From Varroa destructor (lineage: Eukaryota > Arthropoda > Arachnida > Mesostigmata > Varroidae), in the NCBI RefSeq assembly GCF_002443255.2, contig NW_019211454.1:35570061-35634060 (forward strand): a DNA stretch of 64,000 nucleotides. The letters are read 5' to 3'. This document shows, piece after piece, positions 51,301 to 62,769 of this stretch. The number at the start of each line of letters is the position of its first letter. The stretch's first letter is position 1. The notes beneath the pieces were generated by a model that worked only from the letters and a program-made list of their open reading frames with translations, was not told the DNA's origin and ran no database searches. A program made the translations under genes and the position numbers.

Positions 51301-54300
51301 ATGAAAATGCGGAGGCACAGAATGGCGCAGGATAACAGCAACGAGATCGGTCAGATCATCGTGCAGTGGTTGGCAGCGACAGTCCACGAGCATATGGCGG
51401 CTCTGCTAGATGCTTCGCCGGTTCGAGAAACTGGGAGGTTGCAAATGACACAATTCTTTGAAGAACCTGCTCTGCCTCGTTCCGTGTGCCGCTTTAGCTG
51501 CTGATCGCAATTGACCCGACCCGACATGCATCCACTAAATCGTCATAGAAACAACGACACTGACGCTAACAGTGTAGTACACGTTCAGCCAGCGACCGAT
51601 CCTTGAATTCCTAGACCACAGGCGCATCCCGAACTAAACTATGCAACACACTGAAGCTTTGTGCTTCACTTCATGACCTCTGTCCGCTTCCATCCTGGCC
51701 CTTCAAGCTAACTGCCAACGTCGACCACCACCTACGGAAAAGTCTGTCGACTCGAACGTATCCCTCATTCCTTCTCTCTCAGATAGTTTCCTTTTTTTCC
51801 CTTTCTTGTCTCCCTTCGTCACTTTAGAACTCTTCTACAACCACGCCAAATGTATTGGAAGCCAAAATCGGGTTTCAAAAAATTCTGTGTGGAATTATTC
51901 GAGGACTAGAACGAGAGGTCTCGCCGAAGTCAAGCTCCAACGGTCCCGTCTTCAGTTGACGATGCCTTCATAAAAAGGAACAGGGTGAGCACGAAAGAAA
52001 CGTAAAGGAGTAGGCGGGATGTAGCGTTCTTTCGTACTTTGTAATTTGCCCTTGCTGACCGGTGTTAACAAGCCTGTGTTATCAATAATTACTCATTTGC
52101 AAAGCCTTCGTGCTTCCCCGCCGTCAACGGCATTTCTAAACAGTGCTTATACGGTTATGAAAGGAACGATACCTGACTTATGCACTAAAATTCGGGCATA
52201 CTGGTGTGAAATTTAAGAGAGCTTCCCATTGCCTTTCCCTCTTTAAAAACGTTTAGGTCACCCAATATAAGAAACCAAATGTACAGCCATTTGTTGAGAT
52301 CCGTAGCTTTGCTTTTATATTCGCTATTGCTGGCTAGTTCGTATTTCAGTTTTTGTACAAATTGCTGTATGACTCAGGCTCGAAGCAAGCTAGCAGATCG
52401 AAGACAGCTTGCGTTGGACGGAACTCAGGGACATGAAGTTTCAAGCACATCGATCCGGTGTGCAATAGACGCCGTCTCGGGTGCTAATACGTCTTCAGAG
52501 AGGGTGAATGACATCGCCCCATTAACTGCTATATCGCCAGTCCTTAAGATATGTTGGGCACTACGTCTCTATAGCAACCAGAATAGACGTACGATGCGGT
52601 AGCGGACCTATGTACTGGTTGTTTTCACCAGTAGGCGAGGAGTGGTCAAAAAAGCGGCTGGCAGCGTGGCTCTGAGGACAAATTTCGATATAGTTATATC
52701 CACTGCTCGTCACAAAAGATCGATTTAGCGAAGAGCCAATCATTTTGCGAAAATGTTTGTTTTAGTGGTGCGAAAACAACAATAAAATAATATTGTTTCT
52801 GTCTATCTGGGGGCCATCCAAAATAAATGAAACAATATTTAGGGTTATGATGACCCACATACCGTACGGCAAGATACTTTTAGCACTGTAAGACTGGTCT
52901 ATTCATTGTAGACTTCAGAGTCGCACGAGAAACTCGGCGCCTTTCCCTTGGCACCATTACATGTCGCGAACTATATTGTCCCAGGCTTTTATTACGTATG
53001 AGATTGAAACTCTAATTAATCATAGGGCTTAATCGTAGATTTTCAGACGACCATATATAGACGCTCGTTACTATGCGGTGCTTAAAATGGCTGGATATTA
53101 TATGCTGGAAGCGAACCCTCAGAACTAATCTTAGTCAGCGAGGGCTAAGCATAGTTCGAATGGAATCATACGCCACGATTCGAGAAGCTACTTAAAAGAT
53201 TTAACGAGCCTTATTAAACAAATACGCGTACAAACGGATATTGGAATGTTAAAATCACGAAGATGGGATAAGGTGCCGCCCCTCCTTTGGTCGTGATCTG
53301 AATAACTTATTCTGGCCACTTCTGCTTCTTCTAGAGCTATAAACCTTTTTTAAAGTAATATTTGAAATGAGGTATAATATACAATACGTTTGAAAACCAT
53401 TACGCATAATAGAACTATGTAGGTACAGATACTGCGATTATATACCAGGGCTTTCAGCGCTGTCCATGAAAGAAAGATACTAAAAAAAGTAACACAACAA
53501 TACTTGCATTTACATTTCTAATCAGAATAACATAGCAATCGTGTTTTTCGGGCTGATTTTGTATGGGGTTTACCGATATCTGATTTTTCCAACAGCTGAG
53601 CTAAGAGTCAATTACCTAAATACAAACATTTCGGCGTTACTTGTTTCTGACAAAAAAAAATTATGACTAGCATCGTATACGCGTTAAGGTACCGTGAAGA
53701 CTGCCTTATATTTTTGGGACATCTTATGGAACTGCACGTGGCGTGCTAAACGTGAAAACAGTTACAGCGTCAAACTTCAAAGTTCAAATACACCTTATGC
53801 ATTTGATCCCAGCCAGAACTTAATAGCATTCTATTGCCTTAAGCTACAAAACGTTCAATAATGTATAACTTTCAAGCAAATCAAAATAGTAGATTTTTAA
53901 TTTTCAGATTAACTGAAAACTTGAGAAATTCGTATCTCAATAACTAGGCATTTGCGACTCTAATACCACTATATCAACCTTAACGTTGACGTTATTAGCC
54001 CTATATTCTCATCGATCAAATCGGGATGCATTAATTGATAGGCCCCCCTTGACGTGCTATTTAACGCCAACGTTCCTTCACCGAAATAACTAATTCAGCA
54101 ATCAATACTTTCCGGTTACACAATCCCGCCTTAATCCATACCAAGGATGACGTCCTTGAGGTCCCCTGAGCTAGTCCACGTATCTTCAAAGAATTGCTCT
54201 TATTAGTGGGAAAACTGCGTAGGTTAAACATGTTGTGATGGATCGTCTTTTATACGATTTCCACTGTTACGGACAATAAATTGTCCTTTTTAATGTTTTA

Positions 54301-55566
54301 TACTTGACCTCACCGTTCGATCTAGACACACTCAATGCAATAAGCAATGAATAAAACTACTATTAAAGCGAAGTTACTTGCCGTCGCTTTCACTAGGGAC
54401 GTTCGATAGGTGCTCGGTGTTCCTATAAAATTAACGTTTTAAAAATTGCAAATTCACTACAAAGGCGTTTTTTTCTTTTATCAGCACCCTGCTCTAATTT
54501 GTAGCTTTTTCGAGCTTAGAGGTACCTACCTGACGGCTTTGCCTGTCTACCTGCCGCAGGTCGTCGGGCGATCGACCTGAAGCCACGCCTAATTGCAAGC
54601 GCACTCAACCAAGTTAATACTGATCCGGGTCGTATCGAAGCTCAATAAAGACCGCCAACAGCGGTTGGATGCAGACATAAGGATAATCTAAACTTAGTGA
54701 AGCAGACTATTGATCATTTGGAGCATTATGCACGCTTTTTTCGAGTTATCTAGCTGATGTCAACCGTAGCGATAGGTAGCTCAAGTTAGGAATGAATTAA
54801 GACACGACAATAGCTTGTTATTTATAATTTTTTTTCTTTATTTGTAATTTTTTGTAATAGACAAGTTGTATATGTATATGGAAACTTCCTAAAAAAAACT
54901 CTGCATTTCTAGTGCTTGTATTTAATACATTTAAGGGTATTACAGAAGCATCGTTGTAAACCAGTAACACCAATAGTGAACCCTCTTTATGTGCAGTCAA
55001 TGGTGAATGTGAATATAGTGGCAGATACGAGCATTTGCTGTTATCGTGTACCAGGATAAAAACCTACCTTATCTAGCGTGTCACGCCATCGGATCACAGC
55101 GACTTCAAGGTTGCCTTTACGGAAAAACATAAGTAAATTTTGACCTCCGAGTGGCCGCACTATCTGTTATCGTTTTGTTACACGAGTAAAAGCGTTGTTC
55201 TCTTAACGTGCTTATGACGATTAGTTTGATGATACTACCCGGATCGCCTTTTACGTTCAGGTACAGGGAAGTAGCGCGTTTTGTTTCGTAGTTTGAAAAA
55301 GCAAGGTGACCCCAGCATAGAGACTGCGTTAATCCCGCTTGGCGGAAGAGGTCAGAATGATAAGAAGACGGGATCACTTAGGGATGTTATTCCTGATGCT
55401 ATTATTACTGCCGTACAATTCGTTCAATGGGAGGCTGTGCACAACAGTGCTAAGATGTCGTTTGCTCTTTAGCCGGGGGCTTATCTAGCTACGGCTAGAT
55501 GTGACATACAACCGGATAATATAGGACCGGCAACCGGCATAACTATTGAAGCCTATCCATTTTCAC

Positions 55567-55730
55567 CTCGTCGTTAGTTGCTGGGAAAGGCTTCTTTGGT
55601 GGGGTGGTCGATATAACTCCGTATTCTGCGGGCTCAGGGATGGGCTTCAGTATAAAGAATGGGTTTCTGTGCTCTGAGCCTGAAGCTAGGGCTTTCATCT
55701 CAGAGACGTTACTTCTCGTCTTCTTGCATT
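55567..55730 (-). CDS. Possible internal exon of unknown gene
   Basis: The open stretch is bounded by a C-rich acceptor (cccccacattag) and a donor GACGAG|GTGAAA, 164 bases, phase 1 in and 0 out. It reads CKKTRSNVSEMKALASGSEH, then RNPFFILKPIPEPAEYG, then a Pro/Lys-rich end PPKKPFPATNDE. The composition is protein-like but I recognise no family, and no partner exon was found. It lies on the SCHIP1 strand, but its phase-0 end does not join the 42056-42269 exon directly. The overlapping plus-strand frame is equally long. Confidence 0.22.
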
Positions 55731-58700
55731 CTAATGTGGGGGACACGACCGAAATGTGCCGTTTGCTTGTTCATATAGATTGCTATAAGAATGACAGGAA
55801 ATAAATTCTAGAAGGGTGGTGAGAGGCCTATCTGCGCGAAGAGGCAGACAATGATGACAACGACAAAATGTTGCAGAAACAAGGAGCGCCTGCAAACTAT
55901 GATACTTGTAAGGTTATATGGTAGTAGTACGACACTTCTCTGTATTTGCCATGACTGTACGACTGTAGAAGCAGAGGCGGCTATAGCTAAACTTAGCTGA
56001 AAAGAGAAAAGTATTCTGAACGCAAGAGAAAAAGACATACAAAGAGAGAGGGAAATCACGGGCCCAGCTACGGGGCATGGGAGGCGACAAAGAACTGGTT
56101 GTGTCTGACCAGCCGGGGTGATTCTGCTGAATTATGGCGCTCACAGCCCGTTACCGCCGAAGCGCCTTACCTCTAGCGTCATCTACGCAGCATCCTAGCT
56201 GGCGAAGCTTTTGCTAGCTTGATATCCCCCTCGAATCTCCAAGCAACGCCCCTTTCCTAACTGTACCCTGGACCCGCTCTGTTCAGAGCATCGTCGCGCA
56301 TTAGACGAGCCAAAAGGAAAAGTTGTCGCCAAAAGCCACCCCGCTGCTCTGGCCAAATGGCCTGAAAACGGACGAACGTCACTATAGCGGCGCAGCGACA
56401 AAAGGTGTAGCGACCAGCACCTTACCGCCTGACAGAGCCCAGCTAACCAACCAAACGCCCGCCGGTGTGGTTGGGCTTTGGCAGGGGGTTGTTGCCGGGA
56501 AAGAAAGGGAGCGAAGAGGCTCGGGGCGTGGCAGTGCTACCAAGGGGGCATCGAATGAACGTTCTCTCGTCCCTTCTGTGACTTTTCGGATGACGAGCTA
56601 GCTCGGCTATCGTTGAGTTTACTCCCGCCTCCAAAAGAACCATCCACCACTCCCGCAGCTTACAACCTGGAGCAACTAGCGAACCTGGCACTTTGCCCAA
56701 ATGTGAGCGAGACAACCTCCTGACAGCAGGAACAGCAGCAGCAATACTACCGCGTCAAAAGCGCCACCGGCGGTGGCGACTCGCAACGCTATATGGCTGT
56801 CACTAGCAAAGGGGCGCGACCGTTTATAGGTAGCGTTGAGTAGATACGTTCAGTCAAACAGCAGCAGTCGAAGTATGTGCTTCTTGTACGCCTTGTTGGA
56901 AGAGTCGGGGTGGGGAGGCTTACTTGAGAAGCTTACTTGATATACAGCGCTCTGCAACCTTTCGTCATCGGTGTTCTCTTGCGACACCTGATCTATACGC
57001 CTATATTTTACGACAGCCCAACTATTCTGACTAGCTTGTAGGGCTTTTCAAACCAAACTAAGATGAAGAATTTGGTTTAGGCCGAGAGCAACTGGTGCCG
57101 AGGACGAAAATGGGGCGGACCCGTCAAGTATAGTTTGACACGGTGAAGTTTTGTTATATATACAACACTGGAACGACAGAATGTAATACGAAGAACTTCC
57201 GGTATATTAGACTGATATCTAGGCCTTGATATTTACCGATAACAGAAACGAAAACGCGTAATCCATTGTCTTACGTATTCGCAAAAAACGCTGTTGAAGA
57301 AGGAGAAATTGTTTGAGCAGACAACTTCAAACTTTGACCGATAAGAGGGATTCAATTGGCCCTACCCACTCGCTGAGTCTTGTTGCTCGAGGCAAGCCGA
57401 CTCGCTCTTATTTGATACTTGATCTACGATTAAACTTAGAAGATTTGTTCTTCGTCTGCCTACAGGTTTAACTTGCTTGCTTTTGCAAAACGTTATTGGT
57501 GAAGATATAAATTTGTAATATTTTCGCTTTGGAAAACAGGCACCTGCAAGGACGCGCCGTTTAGCTCAAGGCTAAGTAAATTCTTTGCAGTGTTTTAGTA
57601 CGAATGCATTTTTACCGCAGGACAGATGCAAAAGGTTTATTACTATACTATAGTCAATTGAATAAAATTTAAATATAAGCCCTGCCATGTCTACTAGCTA
57701 TCTGTGACTATTTGTTTATTCTAACGTGTTACGAAGATCCGATTTACTTGTGTATTAAATATGTCACACATCGCACAATTGTCGGCTCATGTTACTTGCA
57801 TTGTTAACTTACTAATACCACTAGTTTTAAAGAAAGCTAGATCTCAGAATAAGATCTAAGATAAACCTTTCGTCTTGATACATTTCAAGCGTTAACAGGG
57901 TTTTTGAATTTTATTGTATTTTTTTTTTTTACTTTTAAGTCTCATAATCATCTATCGACCCAGTACCCCTACCTGTGTGGGTCGGCGTTACACTCAAAAA
58001 CTGAGCGTTGTCTTAATACATTTATGCTTGTGCTTATAGACTCTAACGCAATTGCGGTACGTTGTTTTTTTTTTAAAGCTACTTGCTTTTGTGGGAATTT
58101 TTTGCGAAAGGTCCGCATTGCATTAGATTGAAACCTAAAATAGTACTATACGAAAATTCGAGTTTGCTATGGTTGTTTGCACTGGTGTAGAAGCTATAGT
58201 TGACAACTAGGGCTCAAAGCATTTGTTTTGAAAAAATTCAACTGTAGGAAATCTCTTCATATCGTCATCAAAGTCGTCATATCAAAGTGATGTGTAAATA
58301 GTTTATTTTTTTCCAGTGTATCCTATGCTGACAATCAGATTTCATAAGCAGTTGAGGGGTTTCTTACTTGTTCTACCTATGTGGTGCGCTATGATAGTTT
58401 TATTTAAATAACTAAATTCTAGCTTTAGTTAGTTCGGGGCCGAGAGGTACGTCTGTCTGATGGCAAATAAAATGTTTCACGCTTTTTATACAAGCTCAAA
58501 ACATTACCAAACAATACAAGATAGACTCTGTCGAAAATTGTCTTAGGCCACTTCTAGAGGTGCATAATTACGAGATAAGCCTACGTCTCTCAGCTGTGGA
58601 ATCCTCGACGTATGCGTAATAAATATCCTGGATTGTTTCTACCGTTTGAACAACATTATGTATCTACAAACAAAAAGGGCCTCAAAAGATATTGGACCAG

Positions 58701-59407
58701 TATTGCTCTACAGGTAATAAACGATCTCATTTTGGTTGTGTAGTGTGAACTTGTACGCTGTTAGACCTTGTGGGATTACAATAAGTTTCTAGTACAATCC
58801 AACTGCAAATAATTTTAAGTAAGTTCCAAAGAGAAGTCCCGAGGCCTAGACATGTCTAGGTGTCACTTTCTACATTCTATGGATATATTTTGCATCTACT
58901 TTTCTATGCATGTGAATCTACTTGTTCGTTCACAGATGGCATATAAACGATAAGTTAAATCGACTGGTCGTCTCTACGCCGTAATACTCGGGTCGTTCGA
59001 AAGGCTGTTCCTTTTTTGAATGAAAGTACCCTGTTCTTTAGATCAGCCCTCTTGCGCCGATACCCTCTTGTATATGTCGCAACGCAATCAGTAAAAATGG
59101 CTTTGGACAAAAATTTCGTAAGTTTTCGTGGTGTCAAGGCTACTGGGTAGCGGAGGGCGAAGCAAAGAAGGAAGAGGACGACAGGGTAGTATTAGGAAAG
59201 GGGTTAAATTCCAAAGCGTTTCAAGCGACTATTTTTCTAGGTTCTGTCAAGACCGAAGTCCAGAGCTGCCACAAGGAGAACTAATACGATTTTCACTATT
59301 GTCTCCTCGTTCTGTTCGCTTGGATCTACCGAACGGTCGGTTTTTCGGCTAAAATTGCACTGGAAAACTTTTACGACCGAACATATGTCTCTCTGCCTTT
59401 GACTTCA
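55731..59407. other. Stretch without a recognised gene; CpG-rich patch near 56.1-56.9 kb
   Basis: It holds a GC- and CpG-rich patch with a core-promoter-like arrangement (annotated separately) and a 16-bp palindrome cctagacatgtctagg (58845-58860). The rest is AT-rich. No supportable exon was seen. Confidence 0.5.
56823..56872 (+). promoter_or_regulatory. Candidate core promoter (TATA-like box plus initiator)
   Basis: TTTATAG at 56823-56829 is followed by TCAGTC at 56850-56855, an exact match to the arthropod initiator TCA[G/T]T[C/T]. The TATA-like box starts 29 bases before the initiator A, the usual spacing. It stands at the right edge of a CpG-rich patch. A donor-like GTATGT at 56873 could end a very short leader exon. 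A candidate target is the secreted-protein gene 6 kb downstream, whose first visible exon begins at an acceptor site. This is inference from motif spacing only. Confidence 0.3.
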
Positions 59408-60255
59408 CTAAGGAAGCCGCACAATTGAAGTGCCTTCGTGACGGATGATGTCAAAGAGGTCAATGGAATTGCGAACGTTCTCAGTGTCGGCGAGACCCAG
59501 ATTGGACAGTGAGTTGGCTACTGCAATACATTATTCAAACTAACTAAGCTAGATAGAAGATTTACAGCATTGACTATTGTAACTTTAAACCTAGGCTCAA
59601 CAAAATAGATCTGGAAAATTCCTAAAATACCTCTGGCGAGGTCAACGGCAGACCGCTAGCTCTTATTAATGGGGTAAGAGACCTACCGCTGTCTAGAGGA
59701 AGCTACAATTGCCCGTAGACTGATGCTGTTGCTATCACTGACATTGCCGATCCCATAAAAGGTAAACGCTAAACTCTTGGAGTTCAACACTAGAATGACG
59801 CTATCTACACTCCCCGGTGGCAAATTAAAGTAACCGGATCCAAGAGGTAATAGTGCAATATTTGTAAGATGTCGTTACGAATATTGGAACAACATCTTTG
59901 CCAGAAAACCTGTAGGAAATAATAACGAATGACTGAGGGCAATCTGCAAGATTGCGCCGGCACGGTCAAAGGGCCCATATAAGTACCTGCAAAGCATTTC
60001 ATACTTGACATCAGTTACTGAGCAATCAACTGAAGTGGTACAAATGGATGGCCGACTTTGACTGATTTCTTCGTTATAGCACGACTATGATGAGCGGCTT
60101 TGGGAAGGCGGGTTGGCCTTGTTGTGCAGTAGCTGCATTGTTATATGCCTCACCTGTTTTACACGGCTGCCGCTATGAATGCTCAAAGGCATTCCAAACC
60201 TAGGTGGCGCATCTGTTACGACAGGATACGACGGATCCTCACCCGCTAAGCGCAT
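59408..60255 (-). CDS. Candidate three-exon gene, unknown family (129 residues)
   Basis: Three minus-strand exons join in phase to a closed 390-base frame: 60154-60255 (ATG start, 34 codons, donor ACAG|GTGAGG), 59910-60084 (acceptor catcatag, 58 codons plus 1 base, donor ACAG|GTTTTC) and 59408-59520 (acceptor tattgcag, to TAG). Introns are 69 and 389 bases. The last exon has strongly C/G-ending codons and reads ANSLSNLGLADTENVRNSID, LFDIIRHEG, TSIVRLP. Exon 2 contains LCRYLYGPFDRAGAILQIAL. No signal peptide, clear membrane span or known domain is visible. Against it: I see no AATAAA within several hundred bases of the stop, and the introns are far shorter than in the neighbouring genes. It may be a fragment of a larger gene or a chance chain. 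Confidence 0.33.
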
Positions 60256-62769
60256 GTTAAGAGGTGCATATTAGGCTAGAAGGCTTCAGAAGGGCTCAAT
60301 TTAATTGTCTACAGTGTTACGCCATAGCGGTTTACTTTCATAGACTTACATCAATACACAAGAAAAATGTGCGGGCGCTACCTCAATGCAGATTATCATT
60401 TTAGCTTGAGGTTAGCAATCGCTTATGGAAACAGAAAACACATAGAATTTGGCATGCAAAAAGGGTGTATGCAAGTATCAGAAGACAGGCCATTAATAAC
60501 AGTGGCCCGAAAGCTATTGGGACAAGATGATGCATTTGGAAGGGCGGTATCTGGCCCTCGATGTTTTCCTTCATAGAGAAATGCGTTACTCATAGTGAAT
60601 AGCCTTTACCTCTCTGATGGACGCAGTTCTAGTTGGGGTTTGAGTAACTGATCGTTGATGTGTACGATATTTTAACAAATAAATAAATAAATAATAGTTC
60701 TCCCCCAAAATGGGGACATTGTTATTAATAACCATATTTATGAATTATAACAGTTCGAAGCCTAGCGCCAATTTACTGAAAGAAGAAAGAAATTCTCCAG
60801 ACTTGAAAAAAATTAATTCCCACGATTAGTGTGGGCGCGTGGTTTTTATACCATTGAAAAGCAGGCATACTCCATATATCAACGGTCGCCTGAAGTGAAG
60901 TACTTTACGGTATTATGACGAAACGAAGCCTTGCAAGTCATCCGAATAAAGTAGGCTGGACAACTAGTAGAGCCGGCGTCTACAGCAACGACATGAATGA
61001 ACAGAAAAGGCGATACTACAAAATAAGATAAAACAAAGAAGTGAGCAATCGGTATAACAACGTTTGTAATATCCCTTCAATAGGACACTACGCACGGCTG
61101 AGACGACGATTATTCGACGAGAAGACGAAAATTATACGATGCAGGCCTGAAAGTTTGCAGCTAATCTATTTCCCCTTCTTCGCTGTTAATTCGGGCAGCG
61201 TACGACAGCGCTTATGCGGAAAATTGGCTCCTATTTCAAACTACTGATGCGACAAGCCATACAATAAATCTATGGCATGAAATCCGAAACGTGTACTCTG
61301 TATATCCTTAGGGCGCGTTTACTCGACCGAAAGTATATGCGATCTGGAAACGTGTACTTTCTCACAATATATGATTTTCTAGCTGTTTTACTATGGCAAT
61401 TGTCGCAGACCAAAAAAAATCACGATACCATAACGAATGTGTCTTAGTCAGACAGTTTTCGGACGAGAAGAAAATTATCTTTGCTAAGGCAGAAGTCTAT
61501 TAAAATAGATGTCTCAAGCTAAGACAATTTTCGCATAATATAGGGTAACATTACATGTACGAATTGCAATAGTGTCCATGTATAATGAGTCAAGCGCAAA
61601 TGGCTAATGCAATGAAACTTCAGACAGGCCAGTTAGCGATTGAATCTAATTTGCATCGAATAGTGCCTCGTTTTATCATACAATGGACCCATGAATAGGT
61701 ATCCTTTAGAATAAACCGCTTCTAAAATCACCAAGTGGATGTCTACTTGAGTGATTTACTATTGCTTATCAGCCTTGAAACTTCTTAGTAATTAGTATTA
61801 TATTCAAGCTGGTTGCCGGTTACCATTCTAATATCAAGTGTTATACAGTGTTAAACACGTTTTTTTGGTACGAACCAATGTAACCTTGACGACTCTTAGA
61901 CGACATTCATGTTATCAGTCGAGTAGTTTGTCGGCGCCTATCGCCTAGTCTCATATGTTCGTTTAATTCTTCATACATCAAAGTGTATGTGTGCAACACT
62001 GATCATACACGCATATCTCTAATCTTCACATCGATGGAACCGCCCGTTTAAAGGCCTTCCAGTGGTGCGTCCGTTCAAGGGAAAGATTTTTCCTGCGTGC
62101 CATTCGTGCTTACCTTATTCTATAGCGGGCAAAAAGGGGGTATTATCAAGGATGTGGTGGAAGTTGTAGCAGTAGTGTCGTGCTATGCTATGTGGAGTCG
62201 GATGGGAAAGGGAATTCCTCATTTCCATCCTCCCTCCGAACCTCTCCCCTACTGTTTGACACAAGACACCAACTCCTCCTAGACCACCATCGCTACCCGC
62301 CTTCTCTCTATACACTCACTCCGAAGTGCGCCCTTCGCGCCCGACGGACACGCCACGGCCTCTAGCGATAAATTCCTCCGTGTGCTTACGTGCTTGTGCT
62401 CCTCTGATGCTGCTGTAACTCGGCCTATTAGCGTAAGAAGGTGCTATCGACACATCCTTGAAAAGACGAAGGAATACAAGGACACTGCTATTATTTTGGT
62501 GCAGGATACGAGGAGACACGCCGCATTTAAAACGGCGAGATAGATCATGTAGCATAGGGCTTCTTCCTATTTCACCGGGTTCTCGTGTAATTCTGCAGTC
62601 GTGGTCGGGACTTCTCCAGGATTCTGTGGTTAGGCACGTATGTGAACTCTCCGTTTTGGGACGTTTTTTACGTCGGAAGGAGCCAAAGCAAAAATTGGAG
62701 AGGAAGCTTTCTGTAGTGCAGAGAGTTACATGAACTAAGGACGCGAATTAGACAACGTGTTTTTTTCAG
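60256..62769. other. Stretch without a firm gene, upstream of the secreted-protein gene
   Basis: It holds an AATA microsatellite (about 60678-60698) and overlapping short open frames at 60367-60576 (plus) and 60401-60574 (minus). A GC-richer part at 62.0-62.7 kb probably belongs to the promoter or first intron of the gene at 62770. A T-rich tract ending in cag (62760-62769) is the acceptor of that exon. Confidence 0.5.

Larger units (their letters stand above)
42270..55566. other. Stretch without a recognised gene
   Basis: Thirteen kb of mainly AT-rich DNA upstream of the SCHIP1 gene as found. It holds the 71-bp palindrome (45290-45360), a 9-bp hairpin (44062-44084) and two adjacent microsatellites (42889-42952). 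Open frames at 51301-51504 and 52279-52602 (plus) and 52561-52743 (minus) have protein-like codon use but no motif. The second begins with a signal-like hydrophobic run. None is supported well enough to annotate. Confidence 0.5.

Noticed and set aside
51301..51504. 67-codon ATG frame with coding-like codons (plus strand)
   Set aside because: No motif and no splice partner. It deserves a transcript check but is not strong enough to annotate.
52279..52602. 107-codon frame starting with a signal-like hydrophobic run
   Set aside because: The start context is weak and no family is known. An overlapping minus-strand frame looks just as protein-like.
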